Of a stretch of DNA of 64,000 nucleotides, positions 17,601 through 26,052 are shown in pieces. Each line of letters opens with the position of its first letter. Position 1 is the stretch's first letter. Both the position numbers and the translations under genes were made by a program. Where the stretch lies: positions 186,001 to 250,000 of the forward strand of contig NZ_JBHULZ010000026.1 in assembly GCF_042684705.1 (NCBI RefSeq), in the 5' to 3' direction. The stretch comes from Mesonia sediminis. GTDB taxonomy: Bacteria > Bacteroidota > Bacteroidia > Flavobacteriales > Flavobacteriaceae. The notes under the pieces were generated by a model. The model did not search any database. It was not told where the DNA came from and saw only the letters and a program-made list of their open reading frames with translations.

Positions 17601-19421
17601 TTAATTTATTTCTAAACTAAAAGTTAGTTTTATTTCTGTTCCAGTAAAGCTATGGGGTATTATTTCTAAACTTCCGTTATTTTCTAGAACGTATTTTTTA
17701 ACCAATTTTAATCCTAAACCAAAGCTATTCGCGCTAGGTTTAACATTAACAGGCTCTAAATGATTGATGTTTTGAATAGAATCAATTAAATCTTGATGCA
17801 TTTCCTCACCTTCATTCAATATCGATAGGGTGATCTTGTCTTTGTCGCTAGTATCATAATTAATAATAATACGGCCTTTCTTATTTGTATACTTAAGTGC
17901 GTTTGTTAAAATATTATGCAAGATTACATGAAGTTGAGCCACTTGTATTTTTACAATTGACTTTTGTTCTATACAATTATGAATTAAATGAACCTCTTTA
18001 TATTTTGCAGGAATTTTATAAACACTTAAAACATCTGTCATCTCTTTCTGAATATCCAGGGGCTCAAATGTGCTTTTTATCTGGCCATTAATCTGACTAT
18101 TGGCCCAAACCAGTAAATTATTTAGCATACGAGAAGTTTGAGTAAGCTGTAAGCGTATTTCTTTAAATGCCTCTTCCTTCTCATTATAGCTCAGGCTGCT
18201 TAACACGGTATCATCCATTAACTGCGTCATGGCAGCAATGGGTGAACGTATATCATGTGAAACAATTGAGAATAGGACATTTTTATTCTCATCTATTTCT
18301 TTTAAATGTTTATTTTTTCGATTCAATTCAGTAATAAGCCGTGCTCTTTGCTTACCAATTTTTCTGTATTTAAACATAAAAAACAAAGTCAACAGTAAGA
18401 ATAGGCCACCAATGATTAATAAACTATTTCTCGATTTTATTTGATTTTGAGATGCCTTATTTTTTTCTTGTAGTAATTGGTTCTCTTTTTCTTTTAAATC
18501 TAGCTCTAACAAACCAACAATTTGTGCTTGTTCTTTGTTATAGAGCGAATCGCTCAATTGTGAATGAAGCGTCAAGTTTTCTAAGGCTTTTGGCAAATTC
18601 TTTGTTTTCTGATATAATTTAGCCAATAATTTGGTATTGCGTTTCAAATCCCAAGTTGCTTGCAAGGCGCTTGATTCTCTTTTGGCTTGCTCTGCTGTAC
18701 CAATAGCAAGATCTATTTTATTTTGCTTGGCGTACACTTCGGCTAGACCGTGAAGTACAAAAATGCGTTCATAATTGGTTACCGATGGGTTATTAAGTAC
18801 TTGAAGATACTTTGTTTCTGCTAGGTTTAATTTACCTTCAACATAATCTAATTCTGCCAACCTATTCAGTGTATTTAGGTAAATATGATTATTAGGATTG
18901 GTTAAATTGCTTTTTGTTTCTAGATAAAGTTCCCTCGCCTTTTTATAATCGCCTAAATAAAAATAAGACATTCCTGCATTTAAAGAAAACGCTGGATTCT
19001 CTTTGATTTGAACATCTCGAGCCTGGTTAAAATAATCTACCGCCTGTTGATGCCTTCCCAAAGCCTGCTGTACCAAACCCAAACCATTATAAGCTAGCGC
19101 CTGATTTTGCTTATCATCAGTTTTTTGAAAAATATAGAGTGCCTGTTGGTTATATTTCAACGACTCTGCATAGTCTCCTCGAATATAACTTATAGAGCCT
19201 CTAACTTTGCAGGCAAGTCCCTTTAAACTATCATTAGGGAAACGTTCTAAAAATGTTTCGGCTTTCTGGATTAAAGAAGCTGATTTATATAAGTCGTTTT
19301 TATAGATTTTTTTTGCTTCGTTTAAATAAAAACTACTAGAATCTTGAATCTGACTTATACCTTTTGCAGATATAAATAGCGCAAAAAAAAATAGAGTAAG
19401 CCGTACACTGTAGTTTTTCAT
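17601..19421 (-). CDS. TPR-containing sensor histidine kinase
   Basis: 606 residues. A signal peptide (1-24) is followed by tetratricopeptide-like repeats (about 60-290), a short coiled coil, one membrane segment (about 333-350), and a kinase core: the H-box FSIVSHDIRSP with His389, the N-box NILTNALKYT (Asn507) and the G2 box SFGLGLKLVKKYV. The usual G1 motif DxGxG is degenerate (LNEGEEM). It should phosphorylate a response regulator in response to a periplasmic signal read by the TPR domain, but no regulator gene is adjacent. The HMG-CoA lyase gene lies 17 bases upstream on the same strand. Confidence 0.87.
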   Translation of the reverse strand: MKNYSVRLTLFFFALFISAKGISQIQDSSSFYLNEAKKIYKNDLYKSASLIQKAETFLERFPNDSLKGLACKVRGSISYIRGDYAESLKYNQQALYIFQKTDDKQNQALAYNGLGLVQQALGRHQQAVDYFNQARDVQIKENPAFSLNAGMSYFYLGDYKKARELYLETKSNLTNPNNHIYLNTLNRLAELDYVEGKLNLAETKYLQVLNNPSVTNYERIFVLHGLAEVYAKQNKIDLAIGTAEQAKRESSALQATWDLKRNTKLLAKLYQKTKNLPKALENLTLHSQLSDSLYNKEQAQIVGLLELDLKEKENQLLQEKNKASQNQIKSRNSLLIIGGLFLLLTLFFMFKYRKIGKQRARLITELNRKNKHLKEIDENKNVLFSIVSHDIRSPIAAMTQLMDDTVLSSLSYNEKEEAFKEIRLQLTQTSRMLNNLLVWANSQINGQIKSTFEPLDIQKEMTDVLSVYKIPAKYKEVHLIHNCIEQKSIVKIQVAQLHVILHNILTNALKYTNKKGRIIINYDTSDKDKITLSILNEGEEMHQDLIDSIQNINHLEPVNVKPSANSFGLGLKLVKKYVLENNGSLEIIPHSFTGTEIKLTFSLEIN

Positions 19422-19438
19422 TAGCCAGAAGTTTAGCT

Positions 19439-20302
19439 TTAATGATAGGTTTTAAAAATTTGAGTAGCCATATTATATGCCGATTCAAAGCTCGTCATCT
19501 TAACATTAAACTCGGTCTTTTGTTGATTAAAATAGCTCAACATTTTTTCTGTTGGCATATTTCCCGTTAATTTATCCTTGGCCATTGGGCAGCCTCCAAA
19601 ACCTTGAATAGCACCATCAAAGCGTTTACACCCCGCTTTAAATGCGGCATCTACTTTATTATGCCAAGCCTCTGGGGTGGTATGCAGGTGAGCTCCAAAT
19701 TCGATATTAGGATAAGCCGGAATTAAATTAGAAAAGAGATAAGAAATAGTTTCTGAATTAGAAGTGCCAACTGTATCGGATAATGATAAAATCTCTACAC
19801 CCATCTGGGCTAGCTTTTCGGTCCATTCTGCAACAATTTCAACATTCCACGGGTCCCCGTATGGGTTTCCAAAACCCATAGAAAGATAAGCCACTACTTT
19901 TTTATTATGTTGATCTGCCAGGTTAATTATTTCCTGCAAAAGCTCAACAGATTCTTCTATGGTTTTATGCGTATTACGCATTTGAAAATTCTCTGATATA
20001 GAGAAAGGATAGCCCAAATAGTCTATCTCTTGATGTTGAACGGCATCTTGCGCACCACGCAAGTTGGCAACAATGGCCAATAGTTTTGTTTTCGTCTTAC
20101 TCAAATCAAGTCCGGCGAGTACTTCTGCCGTATCTCGCATTTGTGGAATGGCTTTGGGTGAAACAAAACTACCAAAATCTAAAGTATCAAAACCACAGCG
20201 AAGCAATGCTTGCAAATAGTCAATTTTTTGACTTGTAGGAATAAACGATTTAATGCCTTGCATGGCATCTCTAGGACACTCAATAAGCTTAATTTCTTTC
20301 AT
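19439..20302 (-). CDS. Hydroxymethylglutaryl-CoA lyase
   Basis: 287 residues, similar to HMGCL. The enzyme splits HMG-CoA into acetyl-CoA and acetoacetate, the last step of leucine breakdown. Key features are ECPRDAMQ at the start (Arg11, Asp12), the metal ligands HLH (His205, His207) and the catalytic Cys238 in QGFGGCPMAKDKLTGNMPTE. This last motif differs from the classic GGCPYAPGASGNxATED, so the enzyme belongs to a divergent bacterial branch. The Leu-type dehydrogenase at 26053 could feed the same pathway. Confidence 0.85.
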   Translation of the reverse strand: MKEIKLIECPRDAMQGIKSFIPTSQKIDYLQALLRCGFDTLDFGSFVSPKAIPQMRDTAEVLAGLDLSKTKTKLLAIVANLRGAQDAVQHQEIDYLGYPFSISENFQMRNTHKTIEESVELLQEIINLADQHNKKVVAYLSMGFGNPYGDPWNVEIVAEWTEKLAQMGVEILSLSDTVGTSNSETISYLFSNLIPAYPNIEFGAHLHTTPEAWHNKVDAAFKAGCKRFDGAIQGFGGCPMAKDKLTGNMPTEKMLSYFNQQKTEFNVKMTSFESAYNMATQIFKTYH

Positions 20303-20365
20303 ACGCCCAAAGATACACGTTCTGTTTAAAATAAATAACTTATGCTACAAATCCATAAAGAAAAA

Positions 20366-20980
20366 TCAGACAAACAAAAATAGGGCTATTCCTACAAATA
20401 CTGCTATTTGAAGGTAATTAAGGTATATAAAAGTTCTGTTATTTTGATTAATTCGCCTTGAAATAGCGGCCGCAAGGAATGCAAAAGATGAAAAAACTAA
20501 AAAAGAAACAACAATAAAAAGCAACCCCAGTATATAAATTTGCAAGATAAAAGTCATCTTTTCACTAAACAAAAATTGAGGAAGTAACGCCAAAAAAAAC
20601 AACGCCACTTTAGGGTTTAAAATATTCATTATGAAACCTTGTTTAAAAAGTGCCGCTGTTGACTTAAAGCCCACTTTTTTTTCGTTTAGCCGAATAGGTG
20701 CATTATGCTGATAAATTTTATAGGCTAGATAAAGCAGATAGGCTGCTCCAAAAACTTTTACCATAAACAAGGCTTGTGGATACTTCTTTAGTAGCCCGGC
20801 CAAACCAAAAGCTACTAGACTAGTATGCACTAAGCACCCTATCATTAATCCTAAAACAGTAGCAATACCATATTTACGGCCATAAACCAAGCTTTGTGTG
20901 AGTACAAAAATATTATCGGGCCCTGGTGAAAGTGCCAGTAAAAAAACTACCGCGCAAAATGACAGCAGGGTTTCAATCAT
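20366..20980 (-). CDS. LysE/RhtB family amino-acid exporter
   Basis: 204 residues with six membrane segments. The start FLLALSPGPDNIFVLTQSLVYGRKYGIATVLGLMIG is the LysE/RhtB signature, and PKVALFFLALLPQF near residue 123 is also conserved. It exports amino acids or related metabolites; the substrate is not predictable. The start codon overlaps the pyrD stop by one base (TAATG), so it is co-transcribed with and coupled to pyrD. Confidence 0.88.
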   Translation of the reverse strand: MIETLLSFCAVVFLLALSPGPDNIFVLTQSLVYGRKYGIATVLGLMIGCLVHTSLVAFGLAGLLKKYPQALFMVKVFGAAYLLYLAYKIYQHNAPIRLNEKKVGFKSTAALFKQGFIMNILNPKVALFFLALLPQFLFSEKMTFILQIYILGLLFIVVSFLVFSSFAFLAAAISRRINQNNRTFIYLNYLQIAVFVGIALFLFV

Positions 20981-22002
20981 TATTTTTTAGCGCTTAGTTT
21001 TTGGTTTATTTCTTTAATCAAACGCGGCCCCTCATAAATAAAACCGGTATAAAGTTGAACCAAACTGGCTCCGGCTTCTAATTTTTCCAAAGCATCATTG
21101 GCAGAATGAATACCTCCTACCCCAATTATTGGGAAAGACTGCTTACTATTTTGAGAAAGAAAGCGTATAACTTCAGTCGATCTCGATTTTAAGGGCTTTC
21201 CGCTAAGACCACCTTGTTCTTTTCTATTTTCAGATTGCAACCCTTCTCTAGAAATTGTAGTATTAGTAGCAATTACTCCGCCTATATTGGTTTCTTGTAC
21301 AATTTCAATAATATCCAGTAACTGCTCGTCGCTAAGATCTGGTGCTATTTTTAGCAATATGGGTTTAGGTTTTGGTTTTTGTTTGTTTTGTTCTTGTAAA
21401 GCAAAAAGTATTTTCTTTAATGGCTCTTTATCTTGTAATGCTCTTAAATCTGGTGTATTGGGCGAACTTACATTCACTACAAAATAATCTACATAATCAA
21501 AAAGTTGTTCAAAACCTTTTTGATAATCCAAGAGAGCTTGATCATTAGGCGTAATTTTATTTTTACCAATATTACCGCCTATTATAACCCGTTTTTTATT
21601 CTTTTTTAATCGCTCTACGGCGGATGCTAAGCCTTGATTATTAAATCCCATTCTATTGATAATAGCAGCATCTTCTTTAAGCCTAAAAAGTCTTTTCTTT
21701 GGGTTTCCTTCCTGGGGTTTCGGGGTTAAAGTACCAATTTCAACAAAACCAAAACCTAATGATCCTAATTCATTAAAAAGCTGAGCATCTTTATCAAAAC
21801 CCGCAGCTAATCCTACAGGATTTTTAAATTTTAAGCCAAATACCTCTCGCTCTAAACTTTTATCGTTTACAGCAAAACGCTTTTTAAAAAATTGCTCTAC
21901 CCCAGGGATTTTAAAAGCAAACTTTAAAGTCTTAAAAGTGAAATGATGTACTTTTTCTGGATCAAATTTAAAAAGCAAAGGCCTTATTAAAGAGGTATAC
22001 AT
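20980..22002 (-). CDS. pyrD: Dihydroorotate dehydrogenase (quinone), class 2
   Basis: 340 residues from the ATG at 22002. The enzyme oxidises dihydroorotate to orotate with quinone in pyrimidine synthesis and is attached to the inner membrane. MYTSLIRPLLFKFDPEKVHHFTF matches the N-terminal membrane helix of class 2 enzymes, and FVVNVSSPNTPDLR carries the class 2 catalytic Ser. FMN-binding GGIGGNIGKNK-like and VGVGGIHSANDA segments are present. A longer frame reaches 22137 but a good -7 element (22020-22028) lies inside it, and the family alignment supports 22002. Confidence 0.95.
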   Translation of the reverse strand: MYTSLIRPLLFKFDPEKVHHFTFKTLKFAFKIPGVEQFFKKRFAVNDKSLEREVFGLKFKNPVGLAAGFDKDAQLFNELGSLGFGFVEIGTLTPKPQEGNPKKRLFRLKEDAAIINRMGFNNQGLASAVERLKKNKKRVIIGGNIGKNKITPNDQALLDYQKGFEQLFDYVDYFVVNVSSPNTPDLRALQDKEPLKKILFALQEQNKQKPKPKPILLKIAPDLSDEQLLDIIEIVQETNIGGVIATNTTISREGLQSENRKEQGGLSGKPLKSRSTEVIRFLSQNSKQSFPIIGVGGIHSANDALEKLEAGASLVQLYTGFIYEGPRLIKEINQKLSAKK

Positions 22003-22019
22003 GGTAATAATAGGTTTAT

Positions 22020-22028
22020 GCAAAAATA
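22020..22028 (-). promoter_or_regulatory. Promoter -7 element of pyrD
   Basis: TATTTTTGC on the minus strand, 18 bases upstream of the ATG at 22002. It helps decide the pyrD start. Confidence 0.6.
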
Positions 22029-22149
22029 ATTTAAATTGAATAAGGGCAAGACTAAATGCAATAAAAAACCAATGTTTTTTTATGAAACTTAAGGAGCTAA
22101 AATTGCTTTCGGCTAGTTGATTATGTACTTTTACCAAAATTTATGCTTT

Positions 22150-23394
22150 ATGATTAATAGAGAAGAACTAATAGAAAGATTTGTAAGCTATGTTACCATA
22201 GATTCTGAGAGTGACCCAAATTCTGAAACCACCCCAAGCACCCAAAAACAATGGGATATAGCGAATAAGCTGGTTCAAGAATTAAAAGATATGGGACTTA
22301 AAGATGTTAGTATCGATGAGCACGCCTACATTATGGCAACATTACCAAGTAATGTGGAACACCCCGTGCCGAGTATTGGCTTCATATCACATTTTGATAC
22401 CTCACCAGATTTTACTGGTAAAGATGTCAAACCGCAGATAATAGAAAATTATGACGGAAAAGATATCTTACTTAACAAGGAACAAAATATTGTTTTGTCG
22501 CCCGATTATTTTGAAGATTTATTGATGTACAAAGGTCAGACTTTGATTACCACAGACGGTACTACATTACTAGGTGCAGACGACAAAGCGGGAGTTACCG
22601 AAATTATTACTGCAGTAAAATATTTAGTAGAGCATCCAGAAATAAAGCACGGAGATATCAAAATTGGTTTTACTCCAGATGAAGAAATTGGACGTGGTGC
22701 ACATAAATTTGATGTTAAAAAATTTGCTGCAGAATGGGCCTATACAATGGATGGTAGCCAAGTAGGTGAACTTGAATATGAAAACTTTAACGCTGCTGGC
22801 GCACAGGTTAAAATTACTGGTAAAATTGTACACCCTGGTTATGCCAAAGGAAAAATGATTAACAGCATGTATATTGCTCAAGATTTCATCAATTCCTTAC
22901 CAAGATTAGAAACTCCAGAACACACAGAAGGACGCCAAGGCTTTTTTCACTTAACCAAAATTGAGGGTGAAGTAGATGAAACACGTATAAATTACATTAT
23001 ACGCGATCACGATAAAGAGCATTTCGAAGCTAGAAAGAAGGTTATGTTAGACCTAGCCAAAGAAATAAACGAGCAACACGGACGAGAAGCAGTAAGTATT
23101 GAAATAAAAGACCAGTATTTTAATATGCGTGAAAAGGTAGAACCCGTTATGCATATTGTTGATATTGCTGAACAAGCGATGAAAGAATTAAACATTGAAC
23201 CGCTTATAAAACCTATTAGAGGAGGTACAGATGGCTCTCAATTATCATATATGGGATTACCTTGCCCTAATATTTTTGCCGGCGGACATAATTTTCATGG
23301 TCGTTATGAATATGTACCCGTTGAAAGTATGATTAAAGCTACACAAGTTATTATAAAGATTGCAGAGTTAACTGCCCAGCAGTACAAAAAATAA
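22150..23394 (+). CDS. pepT: Peptidase T (tripeptide aminopeptidase)
   Basis: 414 residues from the ATG at 22150, equal to the usual PepT length. This M20 metallopeptidase removes the N-terminal residue of tripeptides in the cytoplasm. The two zinc-site motifs are clear: ISHFDTSPDF (His and Asp), TLLGADDKAG (bridging Asp) and FTPDEEIGRGAHKFD (catalytic and metal Glu), with the C-terminal GGHNFHGRYEYVPVESM His. The frame can be extended to 22117 but family similarity begins at MINREELIERFV. Confidence 0.95.
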   Translation: MINREELIERFVSYVTIDSESDPNSETTPSTQKQWDIANKLVQELKDMGLKDVSIDEHAYIMATLPSNVEHPVPSIGFISHFDTSPDFTGKDVKPQIIENYDGKDILLNKEQNIVLSPDYFEDLLMYKGQTLITTDGTTLLGADDKAGVTEIITAVKYLVEHPEIKHGDIKIGFTPDEEIGRGAHKFDVKKFAAEWAYTMDGSQVGELEYENFNAAGAQVKITGKIVHPGYAKGKMINSMYIAQDFINSLPRLETPEHTEGRQGFFHLTKIEGEVDETRINYIIRDHDKEHFEARKKVMLDLAKEINEQHGREAVSIEIKDQYFNMREKVEPVMHIVDIAEQAMKELNIEPLIKPIRGGTDGSQLSYMGLPCPNIFAGGHNFHGRYEYVPVESMIKATQVIIKIAELTAQQYKK

Positions 23395-23415
23395 AACCAG
23401 TCAATTCATTCAACA

Positions 23416-23459
23416 CAAAAACAACCAAATTTATAATATTAAATTTGGTTGTTTTTTTA
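23416..23459. terminator. Terminator after pepT
   Basis: AAAAACAACCAAATTTA and TAAATTTGGTTGTTTTTTT form a long stem with a 6-base loop and a T tract. Confidence 0.9.
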
Positions 23460-23494
23460 TACTAAATTTGAAGTATGTAATTATTTTACCTGAA

Positions 23495-24082
23495 ATGAAT
23501 CCAATTAAAGAATATATAACCAAGCATAAAAATTGGAGTAAACAACTTCAACAATTACGAATGCTTTTATTAAAGACTCCCCTTGAAGAAACGATTAAAT
23601 GGGGTTCTCCTGTTTATACAATAAATAATAAAAATGTAATCGGGTTAGGTGCTTTTAAAAACCATTGTGCGCTATGGTTTTTTAAAGGTAGTCTATTGCA
23701 GAAAAACCAGTCTTTACTCATCAACGCTCAAGAAGGTAAAACAAAAAATCTGCGTCAGATTCGCTTTAAAGCAGGAGATCAGATTCCTGAAAAGGAAATA
23801 AAAGCCTATATCCTGGAAGCCATAGCTATTGAACAAACTGGAGTAAAAAGCCAGACCAGTCTAAAAACAACTATTACGATTCCTCCAGAACTTCAAGCTG
23901 CTTTTGATAACAATACCTCACTAAAAACAGCTTTTGAAAAACTAAGCATTGGAAAAAAACGGGAATATTGCCAGTACATTTCCGAGGCTAAACGAGCTTC
24001 TACTAAAACTTCGAGATTAGAAAAAATAACTCCAATGATTCTAGCCTTAAAGGGGCTGCACGATAAATACCGAAAGTCATAA
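23495..24082 (+). CDS. YdeI/OmdA-like protein with DUF1801 domain
   Basis: 195 residues from the ATG at 23495. The first half (about 1-110) is a DUF1801 fold (ETIKWGSPVYTINNKNVIGLGAFKNHCALWFFKG), and the second half is a bacteriocin-protection YdeI/OmpD-associated type helical domain (PPELQAAFDNN...KKREYCQYISEAKRASTKTSRLEKI). The family is conserved in Bacteroidota but its function is unclear. An in-frame TTG at 23468 is less likely than the ATG. The gene is flanked by terminators on both sides, so it is monocistronic. Confidence 0.8.
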   Translation: MNPIKEYITKHKNWSKQLQQLRMLLLKTPLEETIKWGSPVYTINNKNVIGLGAFKNHCALWFFKGSLLQKNQSLLINAQEGKTKNLRQIRFKAGDQIPEKEIKAYILEAIAIEQTGVKSQTSLKTTITIPPELQAAFDNNTSLKTAFEKLSIGKKREYCQYISEAKRASTKTSRLEKITPMILALKGLHDKYRKS

Positions 24083-24117
24083 AAAAAATCCCAAATTTAA
24101 ATTTGGGATTTTTTTTA
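24081..24117. terminator. Bidirectional terminator between the YdeI-like gene and yajC
   Basis: AAAAAATCCCAAATTT and AAATTTGGGATTTTTT form a perfect palindromic stem with A and T tracts on both sides. Confidence 0.92.
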
Positions 24118-24133
24118 CTATAGAAAGCTATAG

Positions 24134-24430
24134 TTACTTTTTAGTTTCCTTCTCTGGATTTTGAACCAATTTACTTAGTTCCATTGAGATAGAAGCTTTA
24201 TTAACGGTAATTTTTCCAGCACCAGTTTCGATAATTACCGCATTTAGTTTCTCGCTAAAATCTACAACCTTGCCGTGAATACCACCGCTGGTTACAACTT
24301 TGTCACCCTTTTTAAGGCTTTCACCAAAGTTCCTTTCTTCTTTTTGCCTCTTTTGTTGTGGTCTTATCATGAAGAAATAAAAAACGATGATAATCGCAAT
24401 AAAAGGTAAAAAACTTGATATTTGATCCAT
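24134..24430 (-). CDS. yajC: Sec translocon accessory subunit YajC
   Basis: 98 residues. A single N-terminal membrane helix (about residues 4-22) ends in the family signature FYFFMIRPQQKRQKEE, followed by the conserved LKKGDKVVTSGGIHGKVVDF. YajC associates with SecDF in the inner membrane. It is 9 bases downstream of a DUF1573 gene and in the same operon as nusB, a common flavobacterial order. Confidence 0.96.
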   Translation of the reverse strand: MDQISSFLPFIAIIIVFYFFMIRPQQKRQKEERNFGESLKKGDKVVTSGGIHGKVVDFSEKLNAVIIETGAGKITVNKASISMELSKLVQNPEKETKK

Positions 24431-24439
24431 TATAAAATA

Positions 24440-24949
24440 TTAGTGGTTATGTCCTTCGTGTCCAGCTGCTGCTTTTCCTGCAGTTTGTTGAGCTGCTCCT
24501 CCATTTTTAGGAGTTACAAAAGTTCTAATTCTCAAGGTTTCTTGACCGCTTGCCGTGTTAGCGCTTACGCGGATAGATTTAGATTGATTATTTGGTCTAC
24601 CCGAAGAGTTAAATTTAACTTTTATTTCTCCAGCTTCACCTGGGGCCACAGGAGTTTTTGTCCATTGAGGTACAGTACAACCACAGCTAGCCTTTGCATT
24701 TGAAATTACCAATGGCGCATCTCCAGTATTTGTAAACTTAAAGGTATGTTCTACTATATCACCTTCGTTAATTGTACCAAAGTCATGGGAATCTGACTCG
24801 AATTGCATAACTGGTGTTCCAGTAGCTTTTGCATCGCGTTCAGCAACTTCTGTTTGGTTTTCTTCTTTAACTTTGTCTGCGGCATTCTCTTTACAAGAAG
24901 TGAAAGTAATTCCCGCTACAGCGGCAAGAATCAATAATCCTTTTTTCAT
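24440..24949 (-). CDS. DUF1573 lipoprotein with His-rich tail
   Basis: 169 residues. The lipobox FTSC (Cys19) is followed by an acidic linker and a DUF1573 immunoglobulin-like domain (FESDSHDFGTINEGDIVEHTFKFTNTGDAPLVISNAKASCGCTVPQW), with the family SCGC motif near residue 99. The last residues, GHEGHNH, could bind metal. The function of DUF1573 is unknown. It lies between nusB and yajC on the minus strand. A weak -7 element (TATATTTC) is at 24971-24978, so it may have its own promoter. Confidence 0.87.
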   Translation of the reverse strand: MKKGLLILAAVAGITFTSCKENAADKVKEENQTEVAERDAKATGTPVMQFESDSHDFGTINEGDIVEHTFKFTNTGDAPLVISNAKASCGCTVPQWTKTPVAPGEAGEIKVKFNSSGRPNNQSKSIRVSANTASGQETLRIRTFVTPKNGGAAQQTAGKAAAGHEGHNH

Positions 24950-25014
24950 TGTGTTTAATTTTTAATTGTTGAAATATAATTTTTACGGAGCTAAAATTAA
25001 GAAAAAAGTTTCAA

Positions 25015-25956
25015 CTACATCAAGCCTCTACCCACTTTATTTAATTCTCCTTTTTCTTTTAATTCTTTAGATAATTTATCTAAAATACCATTGATAAAAA
25101 TACTGCTTTTAGGCGTACTATATTCCTTAGCTATCTCAAGGTACTCGTTGATGCTCACCTTTACAGGAATAGAAGGAAATTTTAAAAACTCACATAAAGC
25201 CATCTTTAATAAAATGCTATCAATATCCGCTATACGGTCTTTATCCCAATTGGGGGTCTTATCTTGAATTAGATTACTATAATATTCCTGATTCAACAAG
25301 CATTTTTCGAGCAAATCTATAGCAAATTCCTCATCTTCTTCATTTTTAAATAAAGCTGGAATTCTTACTTGTTCTTGAGTCTCTTTAGTCTTGCTTATCA
25401 ACTTAAGTACCGCAGTATTTACCAAAGGTAAATCATCTAACCAAGTTAATTTTTTATCTTCTAAATATTCATAAAGCTTATCATTGGGTGCAATTATTTC
25501 TTTAAAAAGATAAGTAACAATTTTTTTATCTTCTTTATAGGTTGTTGCTTCTTGATCTAAGTAGGCTATGAAGCGTTCATCTTCTTTGATTAAATCCCAC
25601 AGTATGGCCACATATTCGTCATCTTGATGCCAATTGTTTAACTTATGGTCTTCTATAAGCTCTTCTAACTGGCCACTTTGCTCTAATTGTTTAAGGAATT
25701 TATTGTCTACAAAATTTAAACTAGGATTGATGTCTTTTGCAGTAGGTAAAAATTTCTTTTGTGATTTTTCTATGAAATCTTGGGCTTTGTTTCTTACCTG
25801 TAGAAGCAAATCTAAGTTTAGTAAGAAAAGGTCATACATATCTTCCATACTCTTATAGATAAACTTTTTTTCTGCACCCAAATTTTGGTTTTTGGATTGT
25901 GTAAATGCGTAGAAAGACTGCATTACTTTTACACGGATATGTCTTCTTGTTAACAT
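25015..25956 (-). CDS. nusB: Transcription antitermination factor NusB, long Bacteroidota form
   Basis: 313 residues, more than twice the E. coli length. The start MLTRRHIRVKVMQSFYAF is the NusB first helix, and the C-terminal third (NWDKDRIADIDSILLKMALCEFLKFPSIPVKVSINEYLEIAKEYSTPKSSIFINGILDKL) is the conserved RNA/NusE-binding domain. The middle (about 40-190) is a charged insertion typical of Bacteroidota NusB. It acts in rRNA antitermination. It is the first gene of the nusB-DUF1573-yajC run. Confidence 0.93.
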   Translation of the reverse strand: MLTRRHIRVKVMQSFYAFTQSKNQNLGAEKKFIYKSMEDMYDLFLLNLDLLLQVRNKAQDFIEKSQKKFLPTAKDINPSLNFVDNKFLKQLEQSGQLEELIEDHKLNNWHQDDEYVAILWDLIKEDERFIAYLDQEATTYKEDKKIVTYLFKEIIAPNDKLYEYLEDKKLTWLDDLPLVNTAVLKLISKTKETQEQVRIPALFKNEEDEEFAIDLLEKCLLNQEYYSNLIQDKTPNWDKDRIADIDSILLKMALCEFLKFPSIPVKVSINEYLEIAKEYSTPKSSIFINGILDKLSKELKEKGELNKVGRGLM

Positions 25957-25989
25957 AGATAAATAAAGAACTTGATTTAAAAGATTAAA

Positions 25990-26014
25990 AAAGGGCGAAT
26001 TAAAATTCGCCCTG
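25990..26014 (-). terminator. Terminator of the Leu-type dehydrogenase gene
   Basis: AGGGCGAAT and ATTCGCCCT pair around a 4-base loop; a run of T follows on the minus strand, upstream of nusB. Confidence 0.85.
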
Positions 26015-26052
26015 CAAAAATAAAACTTATTTGTTGCAAATCGGTATTTGAT

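Noticed and set aside
20307..20315. TATCTTTGG on the minus strand as promoter of the HMG-CoA lyase gene
   Set aside because: It ends only about five bases before the ATG, so transcription would begin inside or at the codon; probably chance.
22003..22137. Longer pyrD start at 22137
   Set aside because: The extra 45 residues are not part of class 2 enzymes and would span the pyrD promoter and the start of the divergent pepT transcript.
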